Assembly (NCBI RefSeq): GCF_027887165.1
Contig: NC_077227.1
Coordinates: forward strand, 352,875,110-352,939,109
DNA: 64,000 nt
Reading direction: 5' to 3'
DNA from: Monodelphis domestica
Taxonomy: Eukaryota > Chordata > Mammalia > Didelphimorphia > Didelphidae
The notes under the pieces are model-generated. The model saw only the letters and a program-made list of their open reading frames with translations, made no database searches and was not told where the DNA came from. Shown here piece after piece: positions 21,591-31,174 of the stretch. Position numbers and translations under genes: made by a program. Every line of letters begins with the position of its first letter. The stretch's first letter is position 1.

Positions 21591-21594
21591 ACAC

Positions 21595-22105
21595 TTGAAC
21601 CAGAATGTCCTGCCCATGCTCCAAATTCAATATGTCCAAAACAACTCCTCATCTTCCCTTTAAAATTGGAATTTTCCATCCCACCCTCAACTTCCTTATA
21701 TCAGTTGAAGGCACCACTATCTTTCTAGTCAGTTAGGTTTAAAACCTGGAAGTCATTGTTGACTTTTCCTCTTCTCTTTGATTAAATACCCACACTGAAT
21801 CAGTTAATCAAGTCCAGTCAATTATATCTATACAATTCATTTCCTATTTCCCCTCTCCTTTCCATTTGTGTGGCCATCACTACTATAATAATCCAGATTG
21901 TAATGACTAATTACCTGGGATCTGTGATAATCTCCTACTTGGTCCCCCAATCTGCATTTTCTCCCTCTCTCCATTCATTCTTCAAAACCCTTCCAAAAGG
22001 ATCAATCTAATGCACAAGTTTCACTGTCACACCTCTAATGAAATTCCTTCAGTGGCATTATTAGCCTGGCATTTAAGGTCCTTCACAATCTGACTCCAAC
22101 CTATT
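21595..22105 (+). repeat. L2 LINE, ORF2 3' portion
   Basis: Sense L2 in order: 'caatatgtccaaaacaactcc', 'gaagtcattgttgacttttcc', 'tcaagtccagtcaattatat', 'ggccatcactactataataa', 'tccttcagtggcattattag' and 'aaggtccttcacaatctga'. About 0.5 kb of the region just upstream of the 3' UTR is preserved, without an open frame. Confidence 0.8.
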
Positions 22106-22179
22106 TTAAAAAATTGGACTGATGATTTCCTTCATAGATGCACATTCTATGGACTAATAATTTTAGAGTATAGACCCTA

Positions 22180-22312
22180 GAGCCTAAGTCCTGGGAGTTT
22201 AAAAGATTTTCTTGGAGTCACACAGCCAATATGTGTCACAGATGGGACTTTAACCCATGTCTTTCTTACCCAGAGGCCAGCTCTACATCCATTATGCCAT
22301 GCTCTCTCCAAT
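22180..22312 (-). repeat. MIR relic
   Basis: 'cttggagtcacacagccaata', 'tgggactttaacccatgtctt', 'ctctacatccattatgccat' are the antisense 5' half of MIR. Confidence 0.65.
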
Positions 22313-22405
22313 TTTTTTAGTCTTATATGTCATTCTTTATCCATGTAGTCTTTCCTGTGTGGACAGACCTGAAAAACTTTTGAGTGGGAACAAATTTCTT
22401 TCAAG

Positions 22406-22596
22406 AGGCACAGCTAGGTAGCACGGTGGAAAGAATCAGACCTGGAGTTTGGAAGACTTGGGTTCAAATCTGACCCCAGAAACTTCTTAGCTGTGTGACC
22501 CTGAGCAAATAATTTAATCCTGATTACTTAGCCTTTACCCTTTACCACTCTTCTATATTAGAAATGATACTAAGACAGAAGGTTAAAAAAAAAAGG
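22406..22596 (+). mobile_element. SINE type B
   Basis: 'cacagctaggtagcacggtg', 'gggttcaaatctgaccccag', 'ttagctgtgtgaccctgagc', 'atactaagacagaaggtt', followed by an A-tail of about ten residues. Confidence 0.9.
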
Positions 22597-23613
22597 AGTT
22601 TCTATAATTGGTTTTGGACCTTAGTGAAATTAGTAAAAGTTAATCCCAAACAGAAACATCTATATATTTCATAGTTCATCATCTGGAGGGAATCTCTTTT
22701 CAACTTGTACTCTGTACTAGATCACTGGGATTTATCCCAGTGGTGAATGCCTGTAACAAGCATACATGTCCCTGTTTCATGCTTTGGATACTTATAATTA
22801 GAAGACTATTAAATAATATTACTTCTTTTGTTATATTTTCTGAGGACTATTAAATAATTCTGAGGTATGGATGGGAACCACCTTGTGAAAGAGCCCATGA
22901 GGTGGCATTTTTCTCTACATCTTATAGTTAATTTGAAATGGTAAAAACATGACCTAGGGTTGAGTATTTGCTCATAAAAGCTCATTGTTCTTTACTAATA
23001 TATGCATTTGGATAGACACCCCACAGAGCTTGTCCATCAACATATCTATAGATCTATATCTGTATATGTCTGGGAAAGATAGAAGAGAAAGACAATGACT
23101 TAGGTCTCAGACTGAATAAGGAGGAGAGAGGCCTAGATTGCTTTTGGGCAGTTGCAAAATTCATTTATTGACCCTGTTTCCCATGAAAGCAAAGACCCAT
23201 CTTTTTAATGTTAAAATTCTATCAATATTATATTAGCATTGTAATATGTGAAATACTTTTCTATAAAAAATTAAAAATGACTATCACAGAGCTGTCAATG
23301 TGAAGAAGTATATGGTGGGTGTGACTAGGCTGCCAACAAATAACTAATGAGGAACTTCAAAGAAAAGGAGTAGAAGACTGCCTCTAGGAAGTATATGATA
23401 TGAAGTGAAGTTGGGACAGTCACTTGACAAAGAGAAGAGATGATAATTAGGCAGCCATAGTGCTTCACTGGTACCTTTCCAATGCCAGAAAAATCAAGGA
23501 AGGCCTCTAGCTAGTGGTGACTTTGACAGAAGATATAGACAAGGATGATCCATGATGGGAAAACAGGGAAAGGTTTGCAAATGAACTTGGGGTGAATTTC
23601 CAAACTGATGAGA
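22597..23613. other. Unique DNA, no gene seen
   Basis: About 1 kb without assignable repeats or convincing frames. The pair 'agaagactattaaataat' and 'gaggactattaaataatt' near 22800-22860 is a short local duplication. Confidence 0.35.
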
Positions 23614-23621
23614 ACCTAGAG

Positions 23622-24525
23622 CAGTGATGGTCAACCTTTTGAGCTTGGTGTGTCAAAATTCACAAAAAACCAAGCATAACTCAGGTGGTGTGTCACTTTG
23701 AGGGAAAAAAAAAACATAATTTCGTGATATTTATAGTTTAAATAACAAAAATGTATAATTGTAATATATAACTGTATTTAATAAACCAAAAACTAATTAT
23801 TTAACTTACTTGCTTAGTGACTTCTTTGTTTATCTGTCAGTTGGTTTCTTTTGTTGGCCTTGATATTATTTAACTTGTGTGGGGTGCCGTGAGCTAAGAT
23901 AAGTGAGGGGAAGGGTGGATTCTTTAACTAACCTACCTATTGGTGATTTTTTTTGTTGCTGAATTTCACTGGCTAAATCTTCAATTGAAAGTTGATATTT
24001 TGTATACTTCAAGCCCAAGCAAGCACTACCAACTTCATCTGTTAATCTGTTTCTTTTGTGGTTTTGATATTATTTAATGCTGAGAATAAGGTCTCACAAA
24101 AGTATGTAGAGGGAAAATTTTTGAGTAAAGCCATTGCTATATTTTTCAGGGTGCTAAAAGTGTCTGGTAATAGGTTCCAGGCACTCCTCCCTTTCATGTG
24201 GATTGGAGCCTTGCCCAGTTTTCTACGGGCTGGCCCTGCCCCACCCCTCCCCAGTTGGCTGGCCCCAGGGGTGATGCGAGAGCAGGGGCTGCTACCCTCC
24301 AGCCTGCCTGCTCTCGCTTGTCCTGCACCGGTTTCTCTTGTGCCCGCTTCTCCCCCAAGCCCCCCATGGCAGTCCCATGAACTCCAGTTGCCTGATGTGC
24401 ACCACTCACTGCTCACCCCCTACCCCCATAGCCAGCAAGTAGAGCAGCCCTCTCCCCCCTCTCCCCTGGACCCCAAGGTACTCTGAGCCCGCATGTGGCC
24501 ACGTGTCATCAATTCACCATCATGG
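23622..24525 (-). mobile_element. hAT DNA transposon, internally deleted, with transposase remnant
   Basis: The left end 'cagtgatggtcaaccttttg' and right end 'ttcaccatcatgg' are imperfect terminal inverted repeats. They are flanked by an 8-bp direct repeat, 'acctagag' at 23614-23621 and 'acctagaa' at 24526-24533 (7/8), the length expected for hAT. The minus strand carries the 3' end of a transposase gene (23947-24182). The minus-strand 5' third is G+C-rich, probably the old 5' UTR, joined directly to the C-terminal coding part, so most of the transposase has been deleted. The element resembles Charlie/OposCharlie hATs; the exact family is not asserted. Confidence 0.85.
23947..24182 (-). pseudogene. 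hAT transposase C-terminal dimerisation-domain remnant
   Basis: Translation of the minus strand gives residues ending in 'STYFCETLFSALNNIKTTKE', the classic hAT C-terminal signature (St-Y-CE--FS---NIK). A one-base frameshift near 24050 ends that frame in a stop. Translation resumes in the next frame as 'RLTDEVGSACLGLKY', then 'YQLSIEDLASEIQQQK', the expected continuation 'RLTDE...L'. The family's transposases are about 600 residues, with an N-terminal BED finger and a split catalytic core. Only about 75 residues of the dimerisation region survive here, so the copy cannot encode active transposase. Confidence 0.85.
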
Positions 24526-24539
24526 ACCTAGAACTACTT

Positions 24540-25010
24540 AAATGTTATTATTTCCCTTCATAAACCCTAAATTTCAGTCAATCCAGACACCTAATTGTTC
24601 CCTGAACTTGACAGATTTTCTCCCACCTTTACGTATTTACACAGAGCCATTGCTATATATATATAGAATGTGACTCTTCTTCACTTCTACCTATGACAAT
24701 CCTACTCTTAATTTAAGGCTGGTACTCTGCCATCTCCTTTTTGAAATCTTCCCTTGTTTCCCTCACAAAATATATTTACCTTCTCCTAAAAAATTTTACT
24801 AAAGAACTTTCTTGTAGGCTCTCTCCTTTGTCCTTAATCATATTTCACCTTTTATTATGCTTCTCTACATGTACCTGTTGTATCTTCCTGGTGGAATTTA
24901 AGCTTTTTTTCAGAAAGTGACAGTCATATTAAAAAATATTTTATACAGAATTTAGCACAGTGCCTTGCAAACAGTAAGAAACATTCACTAATGTTCATGA
25001 CATTGAATTG
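24540..25010 (+). repeat. L2 LINE 3' region
   Basis: Sense L2, divergent: 'ccatctcctttttgaaatctt', 'cccttgtttccctcacaa', 'ttagcacagtgccttgcaaac', 'agtaagaaacattcactaatg'. A short (TA)n lies at 24655-24663. Confidence 0.6.
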
Positions 25011-25011
25011 A

Positions 25012-25085
25012 ATGAGAACACAGAGGCTCAAAGAGGAGGAGTGATTTGGTCTAGGTCACACAGTTTATAAAGTGGTGAATTAGGC
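25012..25085 (-). repeat. MIR fragment
   Basis: 'acagaggctcaaagaggagg' and 'ggtctaggtcacacagtttat' match antisense MIR. Confidence 0.65.
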
Positions 25086-25366
25086 ACTACAAGCATGGTG
25101 ATCCCCATTTTGTGGATGAGAAATTAGAAGTCCAATAATCTAATTTATCTGAATTTATCTCCAATTCTAAGTTTAGTTCTATTTCTGCATACCTTGACAA
25201 TGGATGGAGAGTGATCCATTGAGGGAAGTTAAGTAGTATTGGGAAGACTGGGAACCTTGAGTTGTTACCCTTTTTACAATCTCCATACTTTGGCGAGTTT
25301 AGACAGGGCCCCTTGAGATTATTGATGTGGGACTGGGTGGGAGGTTGGAGTAATATTTTCTCCATC

Positions 25367-25371
<5 letters not shown>
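25086..25371. other. Unique DNA, no gene seen
   Basis: The minus-strand 106-codon frame here begins in the adjacent (TG)n tract with a Thr-His repeat and has no domain, so it is not a gene. Confidence 0.35.

Positions 25372-25403
<32 letters not shown>
25372..25403. repeat. (GT)16 microsatellite
   Basis: A perfect dinucleotide tract of 32 bases. Confidence 0.98.
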
Positions 25404-25405
<2 letters not shown>

Positions 25406-25686
25406 ATTGGCCCATGAGCTTCTTCCTCCTCCCCCCAACCATGATTATTGTAGCTTGTCTTACGAGGCTAGGGGATTTGACGTCTCATCAAGGTAGAAGC
25501 ACAATGGGAGGAAACCCCTAGCCGACTTTTCTCTTCCGTGAAGGGTCAGCAGGCGATTAGACATGGGAAATCCCTGCTAGGCCTTGCCAAATGGGATTTA
25601 GAGGTCGGTTGAAATGGGACTTTTTAATAATTTAACTAATCCCTGTGGCCAGGAGGTCTGGGATCTGATGACAGGCTCAGCTCATG

Positions 25687-25689
<3 letters not shown>
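25404..25689. promoter_or_regulatory. CpG-retaining unique block, candidate regulatory element
   Basis: No repeat is recognised, and several CpGs persist in a CpG-poor region. It contains a CRE-like TGACGTCT at 25478-25485 and an HNF1-like 'ttaataatttaac' near 25624. Two (GT)n tracts bracket it. Function is inferred only from composition and motifs. Confidence 0.2.

Positions 25690-25746
<57 letters not shown>
25690..25746. repeat. (TG)28 microsatellite
   Basis: A perfect TG tract of about 57 bases. Confidence 0.98.
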
Positions 25747-25748
<2 letters not shown>

Positions 25749-25754
25749 GCATTT

Positions 25755-26430
25755 CACTCAATTAAAGAAAATTTATTCTCTGCCTACTATGGGCAAAGTA
25801 TTATACTAGGAACACAGAAATAAATAAACCAACATCCCTATTTTCAATTCAATTCAATTCATACTAAACAAGGTCTTACTATATGTAAGTCACTGTTCTA
25901 ATGGCCAAGGACACAAAGAACAATAATACATGTTCTCTACATTCTAATTAATAATAATAATAATATTAATAATAATAATCCAAATCAATTCAACAGTCTA
26001 TTGAGCACCTATTGTACACGAGACTGTATTAGATATTGGGCATACAGTATTAAATAAACTGTTCACTTGTTTTCAGTCATATCTAATCCTTTGTTACTCC
26101 ATGTTGGATCTTCTTGGCAAATATACTGGAGTGGTTTGCCTTTTCCTTCTCCAGGACATTTTATAGATTAGAAAACTAAGGCAAACAGTTAAGTGACTTG
26201 CTCAGGGTCTCCCAGTTAGTGTCTGAAGACAGAGTTGAGCTCAGGAAGATGAGTTTTCCTGACTCTAGGTCTGGTACTCTATCCATTGTGCCACCTAGCT
26301 GTCCAATACAATCTAACAAGCATATATTAAGCACTGTCTGCAAGGTACTGTATTAGGTCGTGCAATATAGAGAGGAATAAGACATGGTATTGCTTTCAGT
26401 GAAATTCTATTGTTAAGCATTTATTAAGCA
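25755..26430 (-). repeat. Serial L2 3' ends, split by a SINE
   Basis: The antisense L2 terminus recurs four times: 'ctctgcctactatgggcaaag', 'ggtcttactatatgtaagtc', 'gagcacctattgtacacgag' and, after the SINE, 'ttaagcactgtctgcaaggt'. Each is followed by an 'acacagaaa'-type stretch. (AAT)n runs lie at 25948-25980. Confidence 0.65.
26060..26305 (-). mobile_element. SINE type A
   Basis: Antisense full-length copy: 'gttttcagtcatatctaatc', 'atactggagtggtttgcctt', 'gacttgctcagggtctccca', 'gtgccacctagctgtcc'. Confidence 0.9.
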
Positions 26431-26464
26431 TTTATTCAGGAATTCATTCATCCTTTCCCAGAGC

Positions 26465-26580
26465 AATAGAATATAAGGTTTTTGAGGACATAAAATTTCA
26501 TTTCTGACTTCATACCCCCATTGCTTCACATGGTTTATAGCACATAGCAGGTGTTTTAATAAGCTCTTGTTGTATGGAAT
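26465..26580 (+). repeat. L2 LINE 3' terminus
   Basis: 'gaatataaggtttttgagga', 'catggtttatagcacatagc', 'aggtgttttaataagctctt' match the sense L2 3' end. Confidence 0.7.
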
Positions 26581-26899
26581 CATTGTGTATCCTTTTGATA
26601 CTCCTTTCTCCCTTACATTCCTGTTTAACCTTCTGAATTCCCAATTCGAATTCTATTCTGCTCTAAGTTATAACCCAGAAAGAATAAGGAAATAAATAAT
26701 CCAAAGGGAGATTAAGCTAGCTGACCTGGGTGGTAGATCAGCTTATTTCATTAAGTTGCTGGGTTACCCTGGGAAAATCACTTCTCACAATCCGAGGCTC
26801 AGTTTCTCTCATCTCTACAGTGGGGATAACAATCCCAGTCCTGACTCCCTTTAAGATTATTGTTTTTACAACTACTTGATCACAAGGGTCAATGGGGAT

Positions 26900-27095
26900 A
26901 TGATTGAGGATGCAGACTCTAAATGATCACCCTGGTGCAAATATCAATAATATGGAAATAGGTCTTGATCAATGACACATGTAAAACCCAGTGAAATTGC
27001 GAGTTGACTATGAGAAGGGATTGGGAGGAGGGGAGGGAAAGAATATGAATCTTGTAACCATGGAAAAATATTCTAAATTAACTAATTAAATAAAA
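26900..27095 (+). mobile_element. L1 LINE 3' UTR fragment
   Basis: 'ggaaataggtcttgatcaatg', 'acacatgtaaaacccagtga', 'aggaggggagggaaagaata', 'ccatggaaaaatattctaaa', then an A+T-rich end. It is the sense counterpart of the antisense end at 2.4 kb. Confidence 0.85.
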
Positions 27096-27117
27096 ATTTC
27101 TCAAGACAAAAGAAAGA

Positions 27118-27293
27118 TTATTATTTTTAAATCCTTACTTCCTGTCTTAGTAATAATTCCAGGATAGAAGGGCAAGGGTTAGGCAATGGGAGTTAAGGGA
27201 CACAACTAGGAGGGGTCTGAAGTCACATTTGAACCCGGGTCCTCCCTACTCCAGGACTGGAATTCTATCCACTGAGTCACCTAGCTGCCTCCC
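27118..27293 (-). mobile_element. SINE type B
   Basis: Antisense: 'aaatccttacttcctgtctt', 'gcaatgggagttaagggac', 'cacatttgaacccgggtcct', 'gagtcacctagctgcctccc'. Confidence 0.88.
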
Positions 27294-27311
27294 TTTCAGA
27301 GTATAATGAGG

Positions 27312-27512
27312 GGGGCAGCTGGGTGGCTCAGTGGATTGAGAGCCAGGCCTAGATATGGGAAGTCCTAGGTTCAAATCTGACCTCAGACACTTCCTAGCTG
27401 TGTGACCCTGGACAAGTCGCTTAACCCCCATTGTCGCTTAACCACTCTTCTGCCTTGGAGCCAATACACAGTATTGATTCCAAGACAGAAGGTCAGGGTT
27501 TTAAAAAAAAGA
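27312..27512 (+). mobile_element. SINE type B with target duplication
   Basis: A clean copy: 'ggggcagctgggtggctcag', 'cctagctgtgtgaccctgga', 'cttctgccttggagccaata', 'ttccaagacagaaggtcagg'. It is flanked by 'gtataatgagg' (27301-27311) and 'atatagtgagg' (27513-27523), 9/11 identical. Confidence 0.95.
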
Positions 27513-27599
27513 ATATAGTGAGGATTATATGAGATAAGGTATGTAAGAATGTTTTGAAAAATCTAAAGTATTTTATTTAAACAATGCCAGATAAGTATA

Positions 27600-27785
27600 G
27601 AATGTTAGAAGGAAGATTTATTAAATGTAAAGAACTTTCAAATAACCAGAGTTATTCAACAATGAAGTAGAAGGTCAGGGGAATCACTATATCACTATAT
27701 CACTAGGGGTCTTTGAGCAGAGGATACTGCTCTAACCTTTTGTTGGGGACTTTGTAGATAGGGATTCTGATAAGTTATTGGCTAA
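27600..27785 (+). repeat. L3/CR1 LINE 3' fragment
   Basis: 'gagttattcaacaatgaagta', 'aggggtctttgagcagagga', 'cttttgttggggactttgta' follow the CR1/L3 3' region ('gtccaacaatggaatgg...ggtcttcaagcagaggctgg'). Confidence 0.6.
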
Positions 27786-28040
27786 GTGAAATTGAATTCA
27801 ATTAAATAAGCAATTATTAGGCACCCATTGTGTGAAAGATACTGTGCTAGAAGCTGGAGATTAAAAGACAAATATGGAAAAAGTCCTTGTTATCAAGGGG
27901 CTTACATTCTACTAGGAGGCTACATGTATCTACATAAGAAAATACAAAGTAATGGAGGAAGTAGAGAGTACTAAGAACTTTGGGGATCATAGAGGTTTTC
28001 CTAGAGGTAGGAGCTGAATGTTGAAGGTAAAGATTCTGAG
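27786..28040 (-). repeat. L2 LINE 3' end
   Basis: 'attaggcacccattgtgtgaa', 'agatactgtgctagaagctgg', 'aaaaagtccttgttatcaagg', 'ggcttacattctactagga'. Antisense. Confidence 0.8.
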
Positions 28041-28044
28041 TCAA

Positions 28045-28815
28045 AGAAGTAAGGATGAACCTGTATTCTAAGCATGGGATTACATTCACTGCGTTTACCT
28101 TATAATCTGTCCTTCACACTACTTACCAGGATAATTTTTCTTATATATACCTTTGGTCATGTCACTCCTCAAAAATCACTGGTGGCTCACTATTGCCAAA
28201 AAAGTAAAATTAAATTTTATTTGATTGGTAATCAAGATCCTTTGTAATCTGACACAAACTTGTCTTTCTCTTTGTTTATTACTTTCTTCTACTCTATATT
28301 CCACCCAAAGTGTATCATGCTTCCCCCCAGAATATGCACTACATTCTCCCTTCTTGATGCCTTTGCTTTCACTGTTTTCTGTCCATAGAATCCTCTTTAT
28401 CTCTTCATCTGTTGAATTTTAATTCATCTTTAGAGTCTAACTCAAATGTCAGATTCTTTTCTAAGAAGTTTCTCTTTATTCTACCAGTAAGAAAATACTT
28501 CCCTCTTTGAAAGTCATATAAAACTTTGTCATGCAGGGTATAAGTAGTACAGTGGATTGAGAGCCAGGCATAGCGTTGGAAGGTCTTGGGATTTAAATCT
28601 GGCCTCAGATACTTCCTAGCTGCATGACCCTGGACAAGTCTCCTAATCCCAACTGCCTAGACATTTACCCCTCTTTTATCTTAGAATCTATATTTTATAT
28701 TGATTTTAAGACAGAAGGAAAGAGTTAAAAATTGTCTATGCAGTTCTCTATGAACTTGTCATATAATGTTGTATAGCTATTTATGTTTGTGTATTATCTG
28801 CCACTAAAATATAGA
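28045..28815 (+). repeat. L2 LINE 3' region with nested SINE
   Basis: Sense L2: 'tttggtcatgtcactcctca', 'ctggtggctcactattgcca', 'gatcctttgtaatctgacac', 'taactcaaatgtcagattctt' and, after the SINE at 28536-28733, 'catataatgttgtatagctat'. Confidence 0.8.
28536..28733 (+). mobile_element. SINE type B nested in L2
   Basis: Diverged head 'gtataagtagtacagtggat', then 'tgagagccaggcatagcg', 'cttcctagctgcatgaccct', 'gattttaagacagaaggaa'. Confidence 0.88.
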
Positions 28816-28821
28816 TAGGAA

Positions 28822-29240
28822 GGTCAATTAGCAGCCTATTATACTAAGAATTCAGGTGAGAGGTGATGATGGTCTGAATTAGGATGGTGGCTGTTTCAGT
28901 GGAGACAGAGGGACAGATGCAAGACATGCCTTTGAGGTGGAATGTATAGGACTTAGCAAAATGATTTGATATTGGGGAGGGGAAGGGAAAGAGAAGAGAA
29001 GAAAAGAGATAAGGGTGACCTAAAGATTCCAAAATTTTGTGATTGGAATGATAGTGAAGACTTCAATAGAAAAAAAGAGATTTTTTTAAAGTTCGGCAGA
29101 TTTAGAGGTAATGAAGATAATTTCCAATTTGGAAATGTTGGGTTTGAGAGGCTGATGAGATACCCACTAGGCAGTTGGAGTAGGACTGGCATAGAGAAAA
29201 AAATGGAAGAAAACACATCTGAAGGTCTCAAAAAAATTTT
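28822..29240 (-). repeat. L2 LINE, antisense ORF2 3' part
   Basis: 'aggtgagaggtgatgatggtc', 'ggtggctgtttcagtggaga', 'ggacagatgcaagacatgcc', 'ggaaatgttgggtttgagag', 'actaggcagttggagtag' are typical reversed L2 ORF2 segments. The 122-codon plus frame and 92-codon minus frame across it are accidental. Confidence 0.75.
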
Positions 29241-29244
29241 AATA

Positions 29245-29497
29245 TTCTATTGTCGATACTCATCTCTTTTCTCAAAGTTTTTCTTAAACCTGGTAGTGAT
29301 TTCAGATCTGGCATATGCATTTAACAGACAATGAGAGGTGGGGAGCATATTTTCAGAAGAAAAGATTTAAGAAGACTAGTACTCATCCTGCCTGCAGTGT
29401 TGTTTCTGAGCCCTGAGACAGGAGAGCAAACCTAGTCATAGATTCTCCTCAGTAGACCTATTTAATGTATGTGAGAGATATTAGTGTATCTATGATG
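29245..29497. other. Unassigned DNA, no gene seen
   Basis: Short unique stretch between an L2 and a MITE. Nothing coding is visible. Confidence 0.3.
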
Positions 29498-29505
29498 GTT
29501 TAGAG

Positions 29506-29768
29506 TAAGGCTTCTTAACTTTTTTGTGTGGGTCATGGGACCTATTAGCTGTCTGGTAAAACCAGTGGGCCCTTTCTCAGGATAATCAATCCATAAAATA
29601 TGTGTGTGTGTGTGTGTGTATACATACATACATATATACATGCACATGTATATAAATGCATAAAATGAATTACATACTATTATAAAGGAAACCTATTATA
29701 TTAAAATACATTTATCAAAAATTAAAAAAAACAACTCAAGTTGGCACACTCCAAGTTAAGAACCCCTG
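29506..29768. mobile_element. hAT-type MITE with 8-bp target duplication
   Basis: The left end 'ggcttcttaacttttttgtg' and right end 'caagttaagaacccctg' are inverted repeats. The flanks 'gtttagag' (29498-29505) and 'gcttagag' (29769-29776) match at 7/8. Inside are 'gggcccttt' and 'aaattacat' blocks shared with the copy at 37.48 kb, plus a (TG)n tract at 29600-29620 that has grown within the element. Confidence 0.75.
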
Positions 29769-29779
29769 GCTTAGAGATC

Positions 29780-30190
29780 CTTTGGCTTGGAGGCTGAGGC
29801 CCAGCCACAGAGACAAGAAAGACATTCAGCTCAGGGATGCACCAACTGCAGAAATGGAAGACAGTACAGGGAGAGTCTATTAAAATCCACTCAGTTAAGA
29901 AAAGGTTCAATAGGGAGGCAGAAGATGCCTGTGTGACTCATGCCCACTCTGTTCACTTGACAGCTATAGACACAGCCCAGATTTCTCAGCTCTAATCTGC
30001 TCCAGGAGCCCTCAGTGGCCTCCTAGCCAATTTAACTCAGGACTTGTTTAGCAATGCTATATCCTACAATGGGCAGTAAGGACTAGTCAATTGTTTCACT
30101 ATGACTGCTGCTACAACTATGGCTGTGACTCAATGGTAACAAAGATTAGTAGTCCCTAACATGCACAGAATACTTTCCTTTTTTTAGGAT
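29780..30190. other. Unique DNA, no gene seen
   Basis: No repeat is recognised. A 'cacttgacagcta' MEIS/TGIF-like site lies near 29954, but short motifs like this occur by chance. Confidence 0.3.
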
Positions 30191-30338
30191 GAGAAATTGC
30201 TACTAAGGTCTCTTCCAGCTCTGACATTCTGTGTTCTATGTTCTGAAGTCCTTTCTAGCTCTGAATCCTATGTCGTTCTGCCCAATCTTTCTCTCCCTCC
30301 CTCCCTCTCTCTCCTTCTCCCCTTCTCTCTCACTCTCT
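30191..30338 (+). repeat. CORE-SINE tail units and pyrimidine tract
   Basis: Two tail units ('ctaaggtctcttccagctctg', 'ctgaagtcctttctagctctg') are followed by a CT-rich run with 'ctccctccctccctctct' at 30292-30335. Confidence 0.6.
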
Positions 30339-30532
30339 CAAATCCTCACCTTCTGTCTTAGAATTAATACTGGGTATTGGTTTCAAGGCAGAAGAATGGT
30401 AAGGACTAGGCAATGGGGGTTAAGTGACTTATCCAGGGTCACACAGCTAGGAAGTGTCTGAGGTCAGATTTGAACCCAGGACCTCCCATCTCTAGGCCTG
30501 GCTCTCAGTCCACTGAGCTACCCAGCTGCCCC
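30339..30532 (-). mobile_element. SINE type B
   Basis: 'caccttctgtcttagaatta', 'gggttaagtgacttatccag', 'agctaggaagtgtctgaggt', 'gctacccagctgcccc'. Full-length and well preserved. Confidence 0.93.
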
Positions 30533-30535
30533 TCT

Positions 30536-30689
30536 CCAGATTGTTTTATAGATGAGGAAACTGAGCCCAACAGGATTAAATGATTTGTTTAGGGTCACAC
30601 AGCTAGGAAGTGTCTGAGGCCAGCTTTGAACCTAGGACCTCCCATATCTAGGCCTGGCTTTCAATCCACTGAGCTACCCAGCTGCCCCT
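30536..30689 (-). mobile_element. SINE, type B head with a MIR/type A-like 3' part
   Basis: 'tatagatgaggaaactgagcc' (as in type A or MIR) runs into 'ggtcacacagctaggaagtgt' and 'gctacccagctgcccc' (type B head). It lies directly behind the SINE at 30339-30532, same orientation. It is either a hybrid subfamily or two pieces joined. Confidence 0.75.
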
Positions 30690-30789
30690 TGCCTGATATC
30701 TCTTGAATCTAAGACTCAGGGTTCTCATAGAGTGGAGATCAAGGAAAAATGGTTATGCAACTTCAATTAATACTATTGTGAATTGGAAG

Positions 30790-31070
30790 TAGATATAATA
30801 TGAAGTGTTGTTAACTAGCTGGATGACCTTCAGCAGTCAGTTAGGCCTGCTTCTTTATATGTAGAATAAGGAGGGTAGACCAAATCTCTGGTTCTTCTCC
30901 ACTTTAAATATTATGGAATAGAATTTCAGAGCAAGAAGGGGCTTTAGGAATTATCTTGTTTAAGTCCATTGCATAGATGAGGAAATTAAGGCATAGAGAA
31001 GTCAAATGAGTTGCCTTGAGCAATAATTCAAATTGAGTGCCAGAGTCCACCTTTCCTTTTCCAGTACCAT
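30790..31070. repeat. Two adjacent CORE-SINE/MIR pieces, + then -
   Basis: 30790-30905 reads in sense ('agctggatgaccttcagcag', 'agaataaggagggtagacc'). 30905-31070 reads in antisense ('atttcagagcaagaaggggc', 'agatgaggaaattaaggca'). Confidence 0.55.
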
Positions 31071-31174
31071 TTCTACGACATTCCATGGTGTCTAAAACTT
31101 CTCTGAGTCCCCTTGTCACTTTGGGGAAGCCCTCCCATGTTTGGTTCAATTCGCTTAATTTAATTTGATTCAAT

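Larger units (their letters stand above)
26715..27590 (+). repeat. CORE-SINE/MIR opened by later insertions
   Basis: The left part (26715-26880) has 'gctgggttaccctgggaaaat', 'ctcagtttctctcatctcta' and 'cagtggggataacaatccc'. The tail appears after the insertions at 27513-27590 ('gtgaggattatatgagataa', 'gtatgtaagaatgttttga'). An L1 3' fragment and two type B SINEs in opposite orientations lie between. Confidence 0.55.

Noticed and set aside
24183..24416. N-terminal part of the minus-strand frame that runs into the transposase remnant
   Set aside because: It lies in the G+C-rich non-coding end of the hAT element and does not resemble a transposase. Only 23947-24182 does.
24058..24486. 142-codon plus-strand frame
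   Set aside because: It is antisense to the hAT transposase remnant and to the element's G+C-rich 5' part; Pro-rich composition follows base content.
25087..25407. Minus-strand frame beginning with a Thr-His repeat
   Set aside because: The repeat is the translated (GT)n tract; the remainder has no motif.
27312..27385. tRNA gene suggested by SINE heads with A- and B-box-like sequence
   Set aside because: The many 'ggttcaaatc'-containing segments are tRNA-derived SINE heads; none folds into a complete tRNA with the expected flanks.
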